DNA of 64,000 nt from Acinetobacter brisouisimilis (GCF_000368265.1 NZ_KB851219.1:1433870-1497869); one strand, 5' to 3'; positions 35,824 to 45,946 are shown, counted from the stretch's first letter. Numbers and translations: made by a program. The notes: generated from the sequence alone by a model not told the origin.

Positions 35824-37353
35824 ATGTCTGCTCCTGAAGGATTACAATTTCCAATTGACCCAGAAACCCATCGTGCCAGTACCTCGCACACAGGCAAACA
35901 GATTATTTCTGAAGCACTGGCTTTAGTTGACAACAAATTGTCCCAGCAAGTGCTCAAGGAAAAAAACTGGCGCAAGCGTTATCCACATTATTTTAAGGCA
36001 ATGGTATATCAAGGTATTTTATATCAGGATAACCCTTTCAAGATTGCCAGTCAGGGCTTGCATAAGGCACATCAATTATTTGAATTTTACCGCAACAATC
36101 AACACCACTCGCTTAAAGACTTTATGCGAGTACCACACATTCAGAATTTACACAGCATTACAATCAAAGGAAAAGGTCAGCACACGCCAGAGTGGTATGT
36201 TCCCTATCATGGTCAGGAACTTAGAGGACAAGCCTTACTTGATCAGATTACGACTTGGGAACAGCAAGGCATTATTGAACCTAGCCATGCGGATGCCTTA
36301 CGTGAAGTTCATGCACATCCAGAATGGCTCGATTTGTCAAACTATCACATGGTGCTGTTTGGAGCAGGTTCAGAAGCAGGCCCTCTGACTTGGCTTTGCA
36401 AATGGAAAGCCAATATTGTGGCGATTGATCTGCCTAATGAAAAAGTTTGGTCGCGTATTTTAAATAAAATAGAACAAGGCAATGCAACACTGATTGCACC
36501 CAGTCAGGAACCTCTTGCAAATGACTATTCGATCAGTGAGTTAAGCCATAAACTGGGTGCGAATTTGCTGACCCAGACACCTGAAATTGCAGGTTGGCTA
36601 GCTCAAATGCCTCAGCGCCTACATATGGCAGCAATCGCTTATTTGGACGGTGAAAAACATGTCCGCGTTGCGATGGCAATGGATGCGATCATGCAATATG
36701 TCAGTGAGCAAAAACCCGACTCCAGCCTGATGTTTATGTGCACACCTACTGACGTCTATGCGGTTCCTAAACATGTGGTTGAGAATTGCAAACAAAAATC
36801 CAGAGAGCGCTCTACGATTGAGAAATTGCTTGCCAAAGGTGTTTCGCAGCTGAGTATCCGTCATTTCCTGAAACCGCATTCTCGTGAACTCTACCATTCT
36901 AATAATGGTAAAGATTATGCGATTGCTGATTGTTTGGTTATTGAACAAGGCCCTAACTACGCTCTTGCTAAACGAATTCAGCAGTGGCGAGCAATTATGG
37001 CACGGGAGCAAGGCCAGCATGTCTGTATCAATATCGCACCATCGACCACCACACACTCTGTGACTAAAAACCCATTACTTAGAGCTGCATTTAATGGTGC
37101 ACATTTATTTAATGTAGAGGCTTTCCAACCAGAAACTACCAATGCGCTCATGGCAGCGATGTGGATTCATGACCTACGCAATCCGAAAGCCCTTGCTAAC
37201 CCAAACAATCAGTTGGATCATCCACTGGAATTGCTCATGAATGGTGCCAATCATGGAGGTATGTGGAACGCAGCTTATCTGGTTCGAAGTGCATTACCAT
37301 TCGCCGCAATTTATGGGTTAGTGGCCGATAAATTCCCATTAAATAAAAAATAA
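35824..37353 (+). CDS. Large conserved protein of unknown function
   Basis: A 509-residue soluble protein that I cannot assign. In the middle it has a nucleotide-binding-like strand-turn-helix (MVLFGAGSEAGPLTWLCKW, then ANIVAIDLPNEKVWSRIL), which suggests a Rossmann or methyltransferase-like fold, followed by LHMAAIAYLDGEKHVRVAMA. The C-terminus contains NIAPSTTTHSVTKNPLLRAA and a hydrophobic end. No signal peptide. AAGGAAG lies six bases before the ATG. It stands alone. Codon use is the same as the core genes. Confidence 0.8.
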   Translation: MSAPEGLQFPIDPETHRASTSHTGKQIISEALALVDNKLSQQVLKEKNWRKRYPHYFKAMVYQGILYQDNPFKIASQGLHKAHQLFEFYRNNQHHSLKDFMRVPHIQNLHSITIKGKGQHTPEWYVPYHGQELRGQALLDQITTWEQQGIIEPSHADALREVHAHPEWLDLSNYHMVLFGAGSEAGPLTWLCKWKANIVAIDLPNEKVWSRILNKIEQGNATLIAPSQEPLANDYSISELSHKLGANLLTQTPEIAGWLAQMPQRLHMAAIAYLDGEKHVRVAMAMDAIMQYVSEQKPDSSLMFMCTPTDVYAVPKHVVENCKQKSRERSTIEKLLAKGVSQLSIRHFLKPHSRELYHSNNGKDYAIADCLVIEQGPNYALAKRIQQWRAIMAREQGQHVCINIAPSTTTHSVTKNPLLRAAFNGAHLFNVEAFQPETTNALMAAMWIHDLRNPKALANPNNQLDHPLELLMNGANHGGMWNAAYLVRSALPFAAIYGLVADKFPLNKK

Positions 37354-37400
37354 GTTGTTGTTTTTGGCTGTTCAACCGAATCATTAAAGAACAAGACATA

Positions 37401-37430
37401 AAAAAAGCTTTGCCGAGGCAAAGCTTTTTT
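37401..37430. terminator. Bidirectional terminator
   Basis: Perfect stem AAAAAAGCTTTGC / GCAAAGCTTTTTT with a CGAG loop, between the convergent 509-residue gene and the phosphate transporter gene. Confidence 0.9.
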
Positions 37431-37456
37431 TATATGAATCTGTTTTTGGATATTAA

Positions 37457-39076
37457 TTAGACGAAGCGTAAAAACAACCAGTATAAACCACCAGATAAAC
37501 AGATCGTTGCAGGTAAAGTCAGTACCCAAGCTGAAATAATATTACGGATAGTGATCCACTGTAAGCCAGATTTATTGGCAACCATCGTTCCTGCTACAGC
37601 ACTATTTAAAACATGTGTAGTTGATACAGGTAAACCAAAACTGTCTGCTGCTGCAATCGTACTCATCGCAACCAGTTCGGCCGACATACCTTGAGCATAG
37701 GTCATATGGTTTTTACCAATACGCTCACCCACTGTTATCACAATGCGCTTCCAGCCAACCATAGTCCCCAAGCCCAACGCTAGAGCAACTGCCACTTTCA
37801 CCCATGTTGGAATGTATTGCAAGAAACCATCTAAACTTTTTTGATAAGCTTTCACGGTTTTTTGCTGTGCTGCATCCCACTTTGGTAAGGCTTCAGCTTT
37901 ATCCAAAGTTTTCAAAGCACTGGTACTTAAATACATTTCATTGCGAATTTGGCTGACTTGCTGCTCAGGAATATCTTTTAATGATTTGTATTGTGACAAC
38001 TCTTGCCCTAAATGATGCGTTGTACTTGCCAAAGCTGGTAATACATCAGGTGTAACCTTTTTATTTTGAATGTACTGGGTCAAAATAATGCGGGCTTTAC
38101 CATCTTCAATATGAGCATAATCTGTGGAAATCGCAGGCGCTGTTTGCTGAGATAACGAGATAAACTGGCTAACCTGATTATTGTCCAGATTTTTGTTAAG
38201 TGAATATGCTAACGGCACTAACCCAACCAAAATCAGCATAATCAAGCCCATACCTTTTTGACCATCATTCGAGCCATGCGCAAAACTTACACCTGTACAG
38301 GTGAAAATCAATAAAGCACGGACAATCGGTGGAGGTGGTGTATGACCATTTGGTGCATCAAACAGGCTTAGCTGACGTTTAAAAACAAACTTCACCAAGA
38401 CAAAAACAATCGCTGCAAATGCAAAACCGATCAATGGTGAAAATAACAAAGCCTTCCCAACTTTGAGAAGCTGTGTCATGTCAATGCCGCTGGTTCCTGT
38501 AGAGGCATTCAACAAATGATTCATTAACCCCACACCAAGAATGGAGCCAATCAGGGAATGTGAACTTGAAGCAGGAACTCCCAGAAACCACGTACCCAGG
38601 TTCCAGATAATTGCAGCAATCAGCAAAGCAAACACCATGGCAAAACCTGCACCACTGTTGACATTGACAATCAACTCAACGGGTAACAAGGCAATAATAC
38701 CGTAGGCAACCGCACCACTTGCTAGCATCACACCAAGGAAGTTACAAAATCCTGACCACATCACTGCAACGGGTGCAGGTAATGCATTGGTATAGATGAC
38801 TGTCGCGACAGCATTGGCGGTATCGTGGAAACCATTGACAAATTCAAACCCCAATGCAATGAGCAAAGCGGTTGAAAGTAAAATTACTGAATATAAATTT
38901 AATGGCGGAACATGTGCCAGATCAGCACTGACTTGAAAACCGATGTAAATTAAGGTCGAAATAATGACCGTTAACAATACAGGCACAAAAAACTTAGGAG
39001 TTGGTGCATGTACATTTTTTGATTTCGTTGAATCAAATTGTACTGACTTTGGCGCAGAGGGAATATTCGAATTCAT
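37457..39076 (-). CDS. PiT-family inorganic phosphate transporter
   Basis: A 539-residue inner-membrane symporter for phosphate, probably as a metal-phosphate complex. The duplicated PiT signatures are present: FEFVNGFHDTANAVATVIYT in the first half and SFAHGSNDGQKGMGLIML in the second, with GVPASSSHSLIGSILG and GLPVSTTHVLNSAVAGTM. A soluble central loop (about residues 250-410) separates the halves, as in E. coli PitA. Length is normal. Monocistronic, with a promoter in the gap toward metH. Confidence 0.94.
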   Translation of the reverse strand: MNSNIPSAPKSVQFDSTKSKNVHAPTPKFFVPVLLTVIISTLIYIGFQVSADLAHVPPLNLYSVILLSTALLIALGFEFVNGFHDTANAVATVIYTNALPAPVAVMWSGFCNFLGVMLASGAVAYGIIALLPVELIVNVNSGAGFAMVFALLIAAIIWNLGTWFLGVPASSSHSLIGSILGVGLMNHLLNASTGTSGIDMTQLLKVGKALLFSPLIGFAFAAIVFVLVKFVFKRQLSLFDAPNGHTPPPPIVRALLIFTCTGVSFAHGSNDGQKGMGLIMLILVGLVPLAYSLNKNLDNNQVSQFISLSQQTAPAISTDYAHIEDGKARIILTQYIQNKKVTPDVLPALASTTHHLGQELSQYKSLKDIPEQQVSQIRNEMYLSTSALKTLDKAEALPKWDAAQQKTVKAYQKSLDGFLQYIPTWVKVAVALALGLGTMVGWKRIVITVGERIGKNHMTYAQGMSAELVAMSTIAAADSFGLPVSTTHVLNSAVAGTMVANKSGLQWITIRNIISAWVLTLPATICLSGGLYWLFLRFV

Positions 39077-39503
39077 GCAGTCATGTAAAGAGGATCAAAA
39101 AGTCCCCTTATTCTTCATTTAAATTATGACAATTATATGACATTCCCTTTCACAGAAAAATCAATTTTTAATTTTTTAGCATATTTTGAACGAGTTGATA
39201 AAAATCTGATCTATTTTAATTCAATTACACCTTATCTTTGCACCAACACATCATTTGACTTCTGACTAAATTGCCATACAAATATTGCAAATTAATGAAA
39301 TTTTTAGCTTGTATGAATTTTTTTGGAAAAAAATAAGCTATCTGCAACCCAGTTAACGCTTTTTTGCACAGCATAAAAGTGTAATCAATAAAGCTTATAA
39401 GAAACCGATATGATTAAAATCGCTATTTTTGCTCAAAAAACATCAATCATGCGTATAATAAGCTCATTTTCTCGCTGTTGCCCTCTGCTATATAAGGCTG
39501 TGT
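39077..39503. other. Divergent promoter region of pit and metH
   Basis: About 430 bases, AT-rich. It should hold the divergent promoters of the phosphate transporter and metH. I looked for a cobalamin riboswitch before metH and saw no convincing B12 box. No small gene is recognised. Confidence 0.5.
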
Positions 39504-42500
39504 ATGTCGACACTCAACACTTTAAAACAAATCCTTTCTCAACGTATTATGATGCTCGATGGTGCTATGGGCACCATGATCCAGCAACATAAATTACAGG
39601 AACAAGATTATCGGGGTGAGCGCTTTGCCGACTGGAAACATGACTTAAAAGGCAACAACGACTTACTGGTACTCACCCAACCTGACATTATTCAAGGTAT
39701 TCATGAAGCATACCTTGAAGCAGGTGCGGATATTATTGAAACCAACAGTTTCAACGGAACACGGGTTTCCATGTCAGATTATCACATGGAAGATCTGGTT
39801 CCTGAGATTAACCGCGAAGCAGCACGTCTGGCTAAAGCTGCGTGTGAAAAATACTCTACCCCAGATAAGCCGCGTTTCGTGGCAGGTGTGCTTGGACCAA
39901 CATCGCGTACCTGTTCGATTTCCCCTGATGTGAACAATCCTGCTTTTCGTAACATTACTTTCGATGCACTTAAAGAAAACTACGTTGAATCTACACTTGC
40001 CTTAATTGAAGGTGGTGCAGACATTATCCTGATTGAAACAGTATTTGATACGCTGAACTGTAAAGCGGCCATTTTTGCCGTGGAAGAAGCTTTCCAGAAG
40101 TTAGGTCGCAGCTTACCAATTATGATTTCGGGCACGATTACCGATGCTTCTGGTCGCACTTTAACAGGTCAAACTGCTGAGGCATTCTGGAACTCGGTTC
40201 GTCACGCCAATGTCTTGTCGGTAGGTTTTAACTGTGCGCTGGGTGCAGATGCCATGCGTCCACACGTTAAAACCATTAGTGATGTTGCTGATGTATATAT
40301 TTCTGCACATCCAAATGCTGGCTTGCCAAATGCTTTTGGTTCTTATGATGAAACTGCTGATCAAACCGCAGCCTTTATTCGTGAGTTTGCAGAAAGTGGC
40401 ATTATCAACATTGCAGGTGGTTGCTGTGGTACAACACCTGCACATATTCGCGCTATTTATGAAGCGATTAAAGAATTACCACCACGCCAAGTGCCTGAAA
40501 CCATCCCTGCTTGCCGTTTAAGTGGTTTAGAAGCATTTAACATTTATAAAGATTCTTTATTTGTTAACGTTGGTGAACGTACTAACGTGACAGGCTCTAA
40601 AAAATTCCTGCGCCTCATTCGTGAAGAAAAGTTTGCCGAAGCTTTAGAAGTTGCTCAGCAACAAGTTGAAGCTGGCGCGCAGATCATCGACATCAACATG
40701 GATGAGGGGATGCTGGATTCGGAAAATGCAATGGTACATTTCCTGAATCTTGTCGCTTCTGAACCTGATATTTCACGCGTACCGATCATGATTGACTCCT
40801 CTAAATGGGAAATCATTGAAGCGGGCTTAAAGTGTGTTCAAGGTAAACCTGTCGTTAACTCGATCTCTTTAAAAGAAGGCTATGACGAGTTCGTACATAA
40901 GGCACGTCTGTGTCGTCAGTATGGTGCTGCGATTATTGTCATGGCATTTGACGAAGATGGACAAGCGGATACCGCAGCACGTAAACGTGAAATCTGTAAA
41001 CGTTCTTATGACATTTTGGTCAATGAAGTTGGTTATCCATCTGAAGATATTATCTTTGACCCGAACGTATTTGCTGTAGCAACAGGGATTGAAGAACACA
41101 ATAACTACGCTGTGGACTTCATTGAAGCAACAGGCTGGATTAAACAAAACCTGCCAAATGCCATGATTTCAGGTGGTGTGTCTAACGTTTCATTCTCATT
41201 CCGTGGTAATGAACCTGTACGTGAAGCGATTCACTCTGTGTTCTTGTACTATGCCATCAAGCAAGGCATGACCATGGGGATTGTCAATGCGGGGCAAATG
41301 GCAATTTATGATGACATTCCAAAAGAACTCAAAGATGCAGTTGAAGATGTTGTTCTGAATCAGAATCAAGGTGAATCTGGTCAAAATGCCACAGAAAGAC
41401 TGCTTGAAGTGGCTGAGAAATATCGTGGTCATAGCGGTGCACAACGTGAAGCTGAAAATCTTGAATGGCGTAATCAATCAGTTGAAAAACGTCTTGAATA
41501 TGCCTTGGTCAAAGGGATTACCACTTATATTGATCAAGATACCGAAGAAGCCCGCTTAAAAGCGAAACGCCCTCTTGATGTGATCGAAGGTGCGTTGATG
41601 GATGGTATGAACGTGGTTGGTGACTTGTTCGGTTCAGGTAAAATGTTCCTGCCACAAGTAGTCAAATCAGCACGTGTCATGAAACAAGCGGTGGCTTGGC
41701 TCAACCCGTACATCGAAGCAGAAAAGACTGGTAGCCAATCTAAAGGTAAAATCCTGATGGCAACCGTAAAAGGTGACGTACATGATATTGGTAAAAATAT
41801 TGTAGGCGTGGTCTTGGGTTGTAATGGTTACGATATTGTTGACCTTGGCGTGATGGTGCCTGCTGAGAAAATTCTACAAACTGCAATTGATGAGAAATGT
41901 GACATCATCGGTTTATCAGGTTTGATTACCCCAAGTCTGGATGAAATGGTATTTGTTGCTAAAGAAATGCAACGCAAAGGCTTTAATATCCCGTTGATGA
42001 TTGGTGGTGCAACTACATCCAAAGCACATACTGCGGTCAAAATCGAACCCCAATACCAAAATGATGCCGTGATTTACGTTGCCGATGCTTCGCGTGCTGT
42101 GGGTGTTGCTACAACACTTTTATCTCAAGACATGCGTGGTGCATTTATTGCTGATCAACGTGCGGAATATAACAAAATCCGTGAGCGTTTAGCCAACAAA
42201 CAACCTAAGGCTGCGAAACTTAGCTATAGAGAATCGGTTCAGAATGGTCTAAAAATTGACTGGCAAAGTTATGTACCACCTGTGCCAAACTTTATTGGGA
42301 CACAAGTCATTACCAATTACCCGCTTGATGTTTTGGTTGAATACTTTGACTGGACACCATTCTTTATTTCATGGAGTTTGGCGGGCAAGTTCCCTAAAAT
42401 TTTAGAAGATGAAGTGGTTGGTGAAGCTGCGACTGACTTGTATAACCAAGCACAAGCGATGCTCAAAGATATTATTGACAATAAACGCTTCGATGCTCGT

Positions 42501-43190
42501 GCGGTGTTTGGTTTGTATCCTGCCAAACGTACAGGTGCAGATACCGTGACTGCCTATGATGAGTCAGGCAATGCAACCCATCACTTTGAGCATATTCGTC
42601 AGCAGTCGGACAAAGTCACAGGCAAACCGAACTTGTCTCTGGCTGACTTTATTGCACCAACTGACGATCATCAGGATTATCTGGGTGGCTTTACGGTTTC
42701 GATTTTTGGCGCAGAAGAAATTGCCAATGACTATAAAGCCAAAGGTGATGATTACTCGGCGATCTTAATCCAGTCTTTGGCAGACCGTTTTGCAGAAGCC
42801 TTTGCTGAGCACTTGCATGAGCGTATCCGTAAAGAGTTCTGGGGTTATCAAGCCAATGAAACTTTAAGCAATGAAGAGTTGATTAAAGAAAAATATGTCG
42901 GGATTCGTCCTGCACCAGGCTACCCTGCTTGCCCTGAACACTCGGAAAAAGCGACCCTGTTTACCTGGCTCGGTTCGACTGAGAAAATTGGGACTAAGCT
43001 CACCAGCAGTTTTGCAATGTGGCCACCTTCATCGGTCAGTGGTTTCTACTATAGCTTGCCACAAAGTGAATACTTTAATGTCGGCAAGATTTCGCAAGAT
43101 CAGTTAGAAGATTATGCGAAACGTAAAGGTTGGACACTGGATGAAGCCAAGCGTTGGTTAGCACCGAATTTAGATGACTCTATAGTATAA
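39504..43190 (+). CDS. metH: Cobalamin-dependent methionine synthase MetH
   Basis: A 1228-residue modular enzyme that methylates homocysteine with methyl-tetrahydrofolate through cobalamin. Domains in order: homocysteine-binding (1-~325) with zinc cysteines in SVGFNCALG and [11 protein letters not shown]; pterin-binding (~355-620) beginning [14 protein letters not shown]; helical cap (~650-740); B12-binding with the cobalt-ligand His760 in [12 protein letters not shown]; AdoMet activation domain (~900-1228) with [12 protein letters not shown]. All motifs and the full length are intact. It uses the homocysteine made by MetZ and the folate pool fed by GlyA in this window. A terminator follows. 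Confidence 0.98.
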   Translation: MSTLNTLKQILSQRIMMLDGAMGTMIQQHKLQEQDYRGERFADWKHDLKGNNDLLVLTQPDIIQGIHEAYLEAGADIIETNSFNGTRVSMSDYHMEDLVPEINREAARLAKAACEKYSTPDKPRFVAGVLGPTSRTCSISPDVNNPAFRNITFDALKENYVESTLALIEGGADIILIETVFDTLNCKAAIFAVEEAFQKLGRSLPIMISGTITDASGRTLTGQTAEAFWNSVRHANVLSVGFNCALGADAMRPHVKTISDVADVYISAHPNAGLPNAFGSYDETADQTAAFIREFAESGIINIAGGCCGTTPAHIRAIYEAIKELPPRQVPETIPACRLSGLEAFNIYKDSLFVNVGERTNVTGSKKFLRLIREEKFAEALEVAQQQVEAGAQIIDINMDEGMLDSENAMVHFLNLVASEPDISRVPIMIDSSKWEIIEAGLKCVQGKPVVNSISLKEGYDEFVHKARLCRQYGAAIIVMAFDEDGQADTAARKREICKRSYDILVNEVGYPSEDIIFDPNVFAVATGIEEHNNYAVDFIEATGWIKQNLPNAMISGGVSNVSFSFRGNEPVREAIHSVFLYYAIKQGMTMGIVNAGQMAIYDDIPKELKDAVEDVVLNQNQGESGQNATERLLEVAEKYRGHSGAQREAENLEWRNQSVEKRLEYALVKGITTYIDQDTEEARLKAKRPLDVIEGALMDGMNVVGDLFGSGKMFLPQVVKSARVMKQAVAWLNPYIEAEKTGSQSKGKILMATVKGDVHDIGKNIVGVVLGCNGYDIVDLGVMVPAEKILQTAIDEKCDIIGLSGLITPSLDEMVFVAKEMQRKGFNIPLMIGGATTSKAHTAVKIEPQYQNDAVIYVADASRAVGVATTLLSQDMRGAFIADQRAEYNKIRERLANKQPKAAKLSYRESVQNGLKIDWQSYVPPVPNFIGTQVITNYPLDVLVEYFDWTPFFISWSLAGKFPKILEDEVVGEAATDLYNQAQAMLKDIIDNKRFDARAVFGLYPAKRTGADTVTAYDESGNATHHFEHIRQQSDKVTGKPNLSLADFIAPTDDHQDYLGGFTVSIFGAEEIANDYKAKGDDYSAILIQSLADRFAEAFAEHLHERIRKEFWGYQANETLSNEELIKEKYVGIRPAPGYPACPEHSEKATLFTWLGSTEKIGTKLTSSFAMWPPSSVSGFYYSLPQSEYFNVGKISQDQLEDYAKRKGWTLDEAKRWLAPNLDDSIV

Positions 43191-43206
43191 CATTAAAGAA
43201 TTATTC

Positions 43207-43236
43207 AAAGAGGTCTTCGTAAATGAAGATCTCTTT
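43207..43236 (+). terminator. Terminator of metH
   Basis: Stem AAAGAGGTCTTC / GAAGATCTCTTT (one G-T wobble) with a six-base loop, 17 bases after the metH stop. The accessory island begins immediately beyond it. Confidence 0.8.
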
Positions 43237-43262
43237 TAAAATAAGAGTGGATAGGAACTATT

Positions 43263-44462
43263 ATGTCAATACAATCTATTAAATTAAAAAATTTTAAAAG
43301 TATTAATGAATTAAATATAGAAGCGAATAACCAATCACAAGTAATATGCTTTGTGGGTGAAAATGGTAGCTCTAAGACATCATTATTAAGTTTAATCGTT
43401 GATTCTATTATTAGCAACTTAAATATTAGTTTTCCGGATTATGACCCAGAAGATGGAAAAAGATTTAGATCTATAAGCCATATGGAAATACATGATGATA
43501 AAGATTATTACTTTTTAAATTTAAAATATTCTTCAGGGGATGAAATTAATAATTACGAAAGAAATGTTTTTAAAATTACTAAAAATCAAAATAATGTAGA
43601 TATTTATAACAGTGCTGAATGGGAGGGAATTTCATTAAATCAATTTCATCAGGAAAAAAACTCTCCTTACCAAGATAAAAACTCCAATTATCTTATTAAT
43701 AATATATTTTTATATAGACCTAGTTATCGTTATGAACCGGATGCTCTAGAGGTAAATGACTTAAATGACAGCTATGTATTCAAAATTTCTACACAAAAGA
43801 AAAAACAGACCGATTATCCATTTCCATTCAAAGTTGCCCATTCAGGAACAGATCTTGAAAGTTTAATCATTGAGTTACTTTTGGATAATTTCATTGGTTT
43901 TGAAAACTCTATTAATGCTTTCTCAGGTATCCCTAAAATTCTAAATACTGTAACCAACAAAGATTATGGTAATTTTCAAATTTCTCGCCATCCATACCGA
44001 AAATTATGGTCATCTACTCAAGGCTTAATTACTTCATTGTCTCAAGGTGAGTTAGACTTATTGGTTACTATAACCTCAATTGTAACTCGACAATTATACA
44101 TATATGATAATAACGAAGAATTACGTAAGAAATATAAGTCTTTTCACGACGTTCCAGGCTTAGTAATCATCGATGAAGTTGATCTACACCTTCATCCTAA
44201 AGCCCAGGAAAATTATTTAAAGGTTTTAACAACAAATTTTAAGAATATTCAATTTTTAGTAACAACCCATAGCCCTTTTGTCGTCAGAGGCTTACCAACA
44301 GACTCTATAGTAGTTCAGTTGCCATCTGGTACAGTTATTGAAGAAAATTTTTCATTAATGGATATCGACAGTATTACTAATAGAATTTTTAATTATAAAG
44401 GTCGCTTTTCAGATAATATTGAAAATGACCTGAAGAAATTTAAAGAACTCATTACAAAATAA
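43263..44462 (+). CDS. AAA ATPase, PtuA-like (Septu anti-phage system), interrupted by in-frame stop
   Basis: A 399-residue ABC/SMC-like ATPase. Seen: IKLKNFKSINELNIEA, a Walker A at residues 32-39 reading GENGSSKT (serine where glycine is usual), a signature-like SLSQGELDLL at 258-267, Walker B LVIIDEVDLHLHPKAQ at 300-315 and the switch histidine in TTHSPFVV (H336). It is directly followed by an HNH nuclease gene, the PtuA-PtuB arrangement of Septu defence. The TAA at 44460 appears premature because the same frame runs 45 codons more. The start has ATAGGAAC upstream. The gene is much more AT-rich than metH, suggesting transfer. Confidence 0.8.
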   Translation: MSIQSIKLKNFKSINELNIEANNQSQVICFVGENGSSKTSLLSLIVDSIISNLNISFPDYDPEDGKRFRSISHMEIHDDKDYYFLNLKYSSGDEINNYERNVFKITKNQNNVDIYNSAEWEGISLNQFHQEKNSPYQDKNSNYLINNIFLYRPSYRYEPDALEVNDLNDSYVFKISTQKKKQTDYPFPFKVAHSGTDLESLIIELLLDNFIGFENSINAFSGIPKILNTVTNKDYGNFQISRHPYRKLWSSTQGLITSLSQGELDLLVTITSIVTRQLYIYDNNEELRKKYKSFHDVPGLVIIDEVDLHLHPKAQENYLKVLTTNFKNIQFLVTTHSPFVVRGLPTDSIVVQLPSGTVIEENFSLMDIDSITNRIFNYKGRFSDNIENDLKKFKELITK

Positions 44463-44600
44463 GACAAAGATCAAAATATAGTTCAACTCATAGAAATATA
44501 CCATAAATATAGAACATCACCACCAATAATAAATGAGTTAGATACCTTTTTATCTATTTTTTCAACTCCCGATTTTACTAAAAAAATTATGGGTGATTAA
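44463..44600 (+). pseudogene. In-frame continuation of the PtuA-like gene beyond a stop codon
   Basis: Read in the ATPase frame after TAA 44460-44462, this gives 45 sense codons (DKDQNIVQLIEIYHKYR, then SPPIINELDTFLSIFSTPD) and a stop at 44598. The peptide is helical and charged like the end of AAA_21/PtuA proteins. Its stop lies one base before the HNH start ATG, the coupling expected if it were the true gene end. The likeliest reading is a nonsense mutation that trimmed the ATPase. Confidence 0.65.
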
Positions 44601-44601
44601 T

Positions 44602-45453
44602 ATGCGCCAAGTAGATAGGAATCTAGTTAATGCTCCTAATAATTTATCTAATTTATCAGCTATACAATTAGGTCATTTGTCTAATCATAAAAATATTCGT
44701 CAGGATATTTATGCCCATGATGATGTTAAACAAGCTTTAAAAGCTTTATATCATGATAAATGTTATATATGCGAATGTTATGTTGGTGATAGTTATGATG
44801 TTGAACATTTTCTTCCAAAAAAACATTTTCCAAACCTCGGTTACACTTGGGAAAATTTACATAAAGTCTGTACCCCATGCAATCTAGCTAAAGAAAGTAA
44901 TCAATTTCTGGTAAAGGATACATCTGGCAATGTTACTGATATATTATTACTAGATCCATCATCACCTTCTTATTCAATTCATGATTATTTATCATTCAAT
45001 ATTAATGGTGAAACTGTACTAGTTAATAAAGGTACTGACAGCACACTTAAACATAAAGCGGATATTACTGCTAAGTACTTAAATGGTGAGCTAAAAAAAA
45101 CTCAAGGCAAGCCTTTCGAACATGCATCTAAATTAAATCATTTAAGATCTTCACGTATTGCTGCATTTGAAAGATCTTTACGAGAAAATCGTTTTATGTC
45201 TTTTCAACAAAATATTATGAATATTCATCTTACACTTAGTAACTATATGGTTAAGACTAATTTATTAGAAATTCAACATGATAGAGAAACTTATGATTTT
45301 TTAGCGAAAATTTTTGAGAGTTTTTTAAACGAACATTGCCCCTTTTGTTCAGTAATAAGAGAATATTGTTTTGTCGCTTTCAAACTTAGCTTCAATGATT
45401 TAAAAGCTGTTTCAGAATGTTTAAGATTGTCTTACGGACTTCCAATTTATTAG
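44602..45453 (+). CDS. HNH endonuclease, PtuB-like (Septu; TIGR02646-type)
   Basis: A 283-residue nuclease. The HNH/treble-clef core is complete: zinc cysteines C54 and C57 in KCYICECY, the catalytic E68-H69 in DVEHFLPKK, WENLHKVC with C90, and CN at C93-N94 followed by LAKESNQF. This VEHF-PK form is that of the TIGR02646/PtuB family found after PtuA-like ATPases in Septu systems and in some retrons. ATG 44602 is chosen; GTG 44593 is an alternative. The C-terminal half is helical with PFCSVIREYCF. The nuclease reading frame appears intact. No reverse transcriptase is nearby, so it is not a retron. Confidence 0.85.
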   Translation: MRQVDRNLVNAPNNLSNLSAIQLGHLSNHKNIRQDIYAHDDVKQALKALYHDKCYICECYVGDSYDVEHFLPKKHFPNLGYTWENLHKVCTPCNLAKESNQFLVKDTSGNVTDILLLDPSSPSYSIHDYLSFNINGETVLVNKGTDSTLKHKADITAKYLNGELKKTQGKPFEHASKLNHLRSSRIAAFERSLRENRFMSFQQNIMNIHLTLSNYMVKTNLLEIQHDRETYDFLAKIFESFLNEHCPFCSVIREYCFVAFKLSFNDLKAVSECLRLSYGLPIY

Positions 45454-45477
45454 TCAATATTGTATGCGTGATTATTG

Positions 45478-45497
45478 CCCTCCTTTTAAAAGGAGGG
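45478..45497. repeat. Perfect 20-base palindrome
   Basis: CCCTCCTTTTAAAAGGAGGG is fully self-complementary. It lies 25 bases after the HNH stop, between the nuclease gene and the DUF559 remnant. No T run follows on either strand, so it is not a classical terminator. Confidence 0.6.
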
Positions 45498-45560
45498 GGT
45501 ATCAAGAGTCCAAGATTTACATTGAATTCACGTAAAGTCCCACTTTCTAAAGATGAGAAA

Positions 45561-45946
45561 CTACGTTTTACAAGAGGGAGATTCCAATCTCTGTTTCACA
45601 AAACAATTAATCTGCTCCACCACAGCATCAGTTTCAGTCAAAATCTGCCTGTTACTAAACCTTAGTACTACAAGTCCTAACTCACTTAAAGCCTGATCTC
45701 ATCTCGAATTTGATCTGCTAGAAGCCCATCTTCCATGTAATGTTGCCCACCATCACACTCAATAACCAAATTCACTGCGGCACAGTAAAAATCCACAATA
45801 AAATTGAGAATGGGCTTTTTTCGATAAGACTGTAATCCTAAAATTTGCTTACGGCGTAATCTTTGCCATAGTAATTGCTCTGCATCAGTCATGTTACTGC
45901 GTAAATCGCGCGATAGAAGTTTTAAATTTTTATTATATGGTTGCAT
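45561..45946 (-). pseudogene. DUF559 (VSR-like) endonuclease-fold gene, frameshifted
   Basis: The protein starts MQPYNKNLKLLSRDLRSNMT and continues TDAEQLLWQRLRRKQILG, YRKKPILNFIVDFYC and VIECDGGQHY, the conserved DUF559 core of the restriction-endonuclease-like fold. The frame then ends abruptly at IRDEIRL (stop at 45686). In the neighbouring frame the missing end appears at once: LSELGLVVLRFSNRQILTET, then DAVVEQINCFVKQR, stopping at 45561. One base appears to be lost near 45690-45700. Either the gene is broken or there is a sequence error. Convergent with the HNH gene. Confidence 0.8.

Noticed and set aside
39077..39503. Possible cobalamin riboswitch ahead of metH
   Set aside because: No B12-box-like conserved core could be found, and the region is plain AT-rich sequence.
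43191..43262. Possible retron RNA (msr/msd) before the PtuA-like gene
   Set aside because: Only 72 bases are available and they contain the metH terminator; there is no reverse transcriptase gene.
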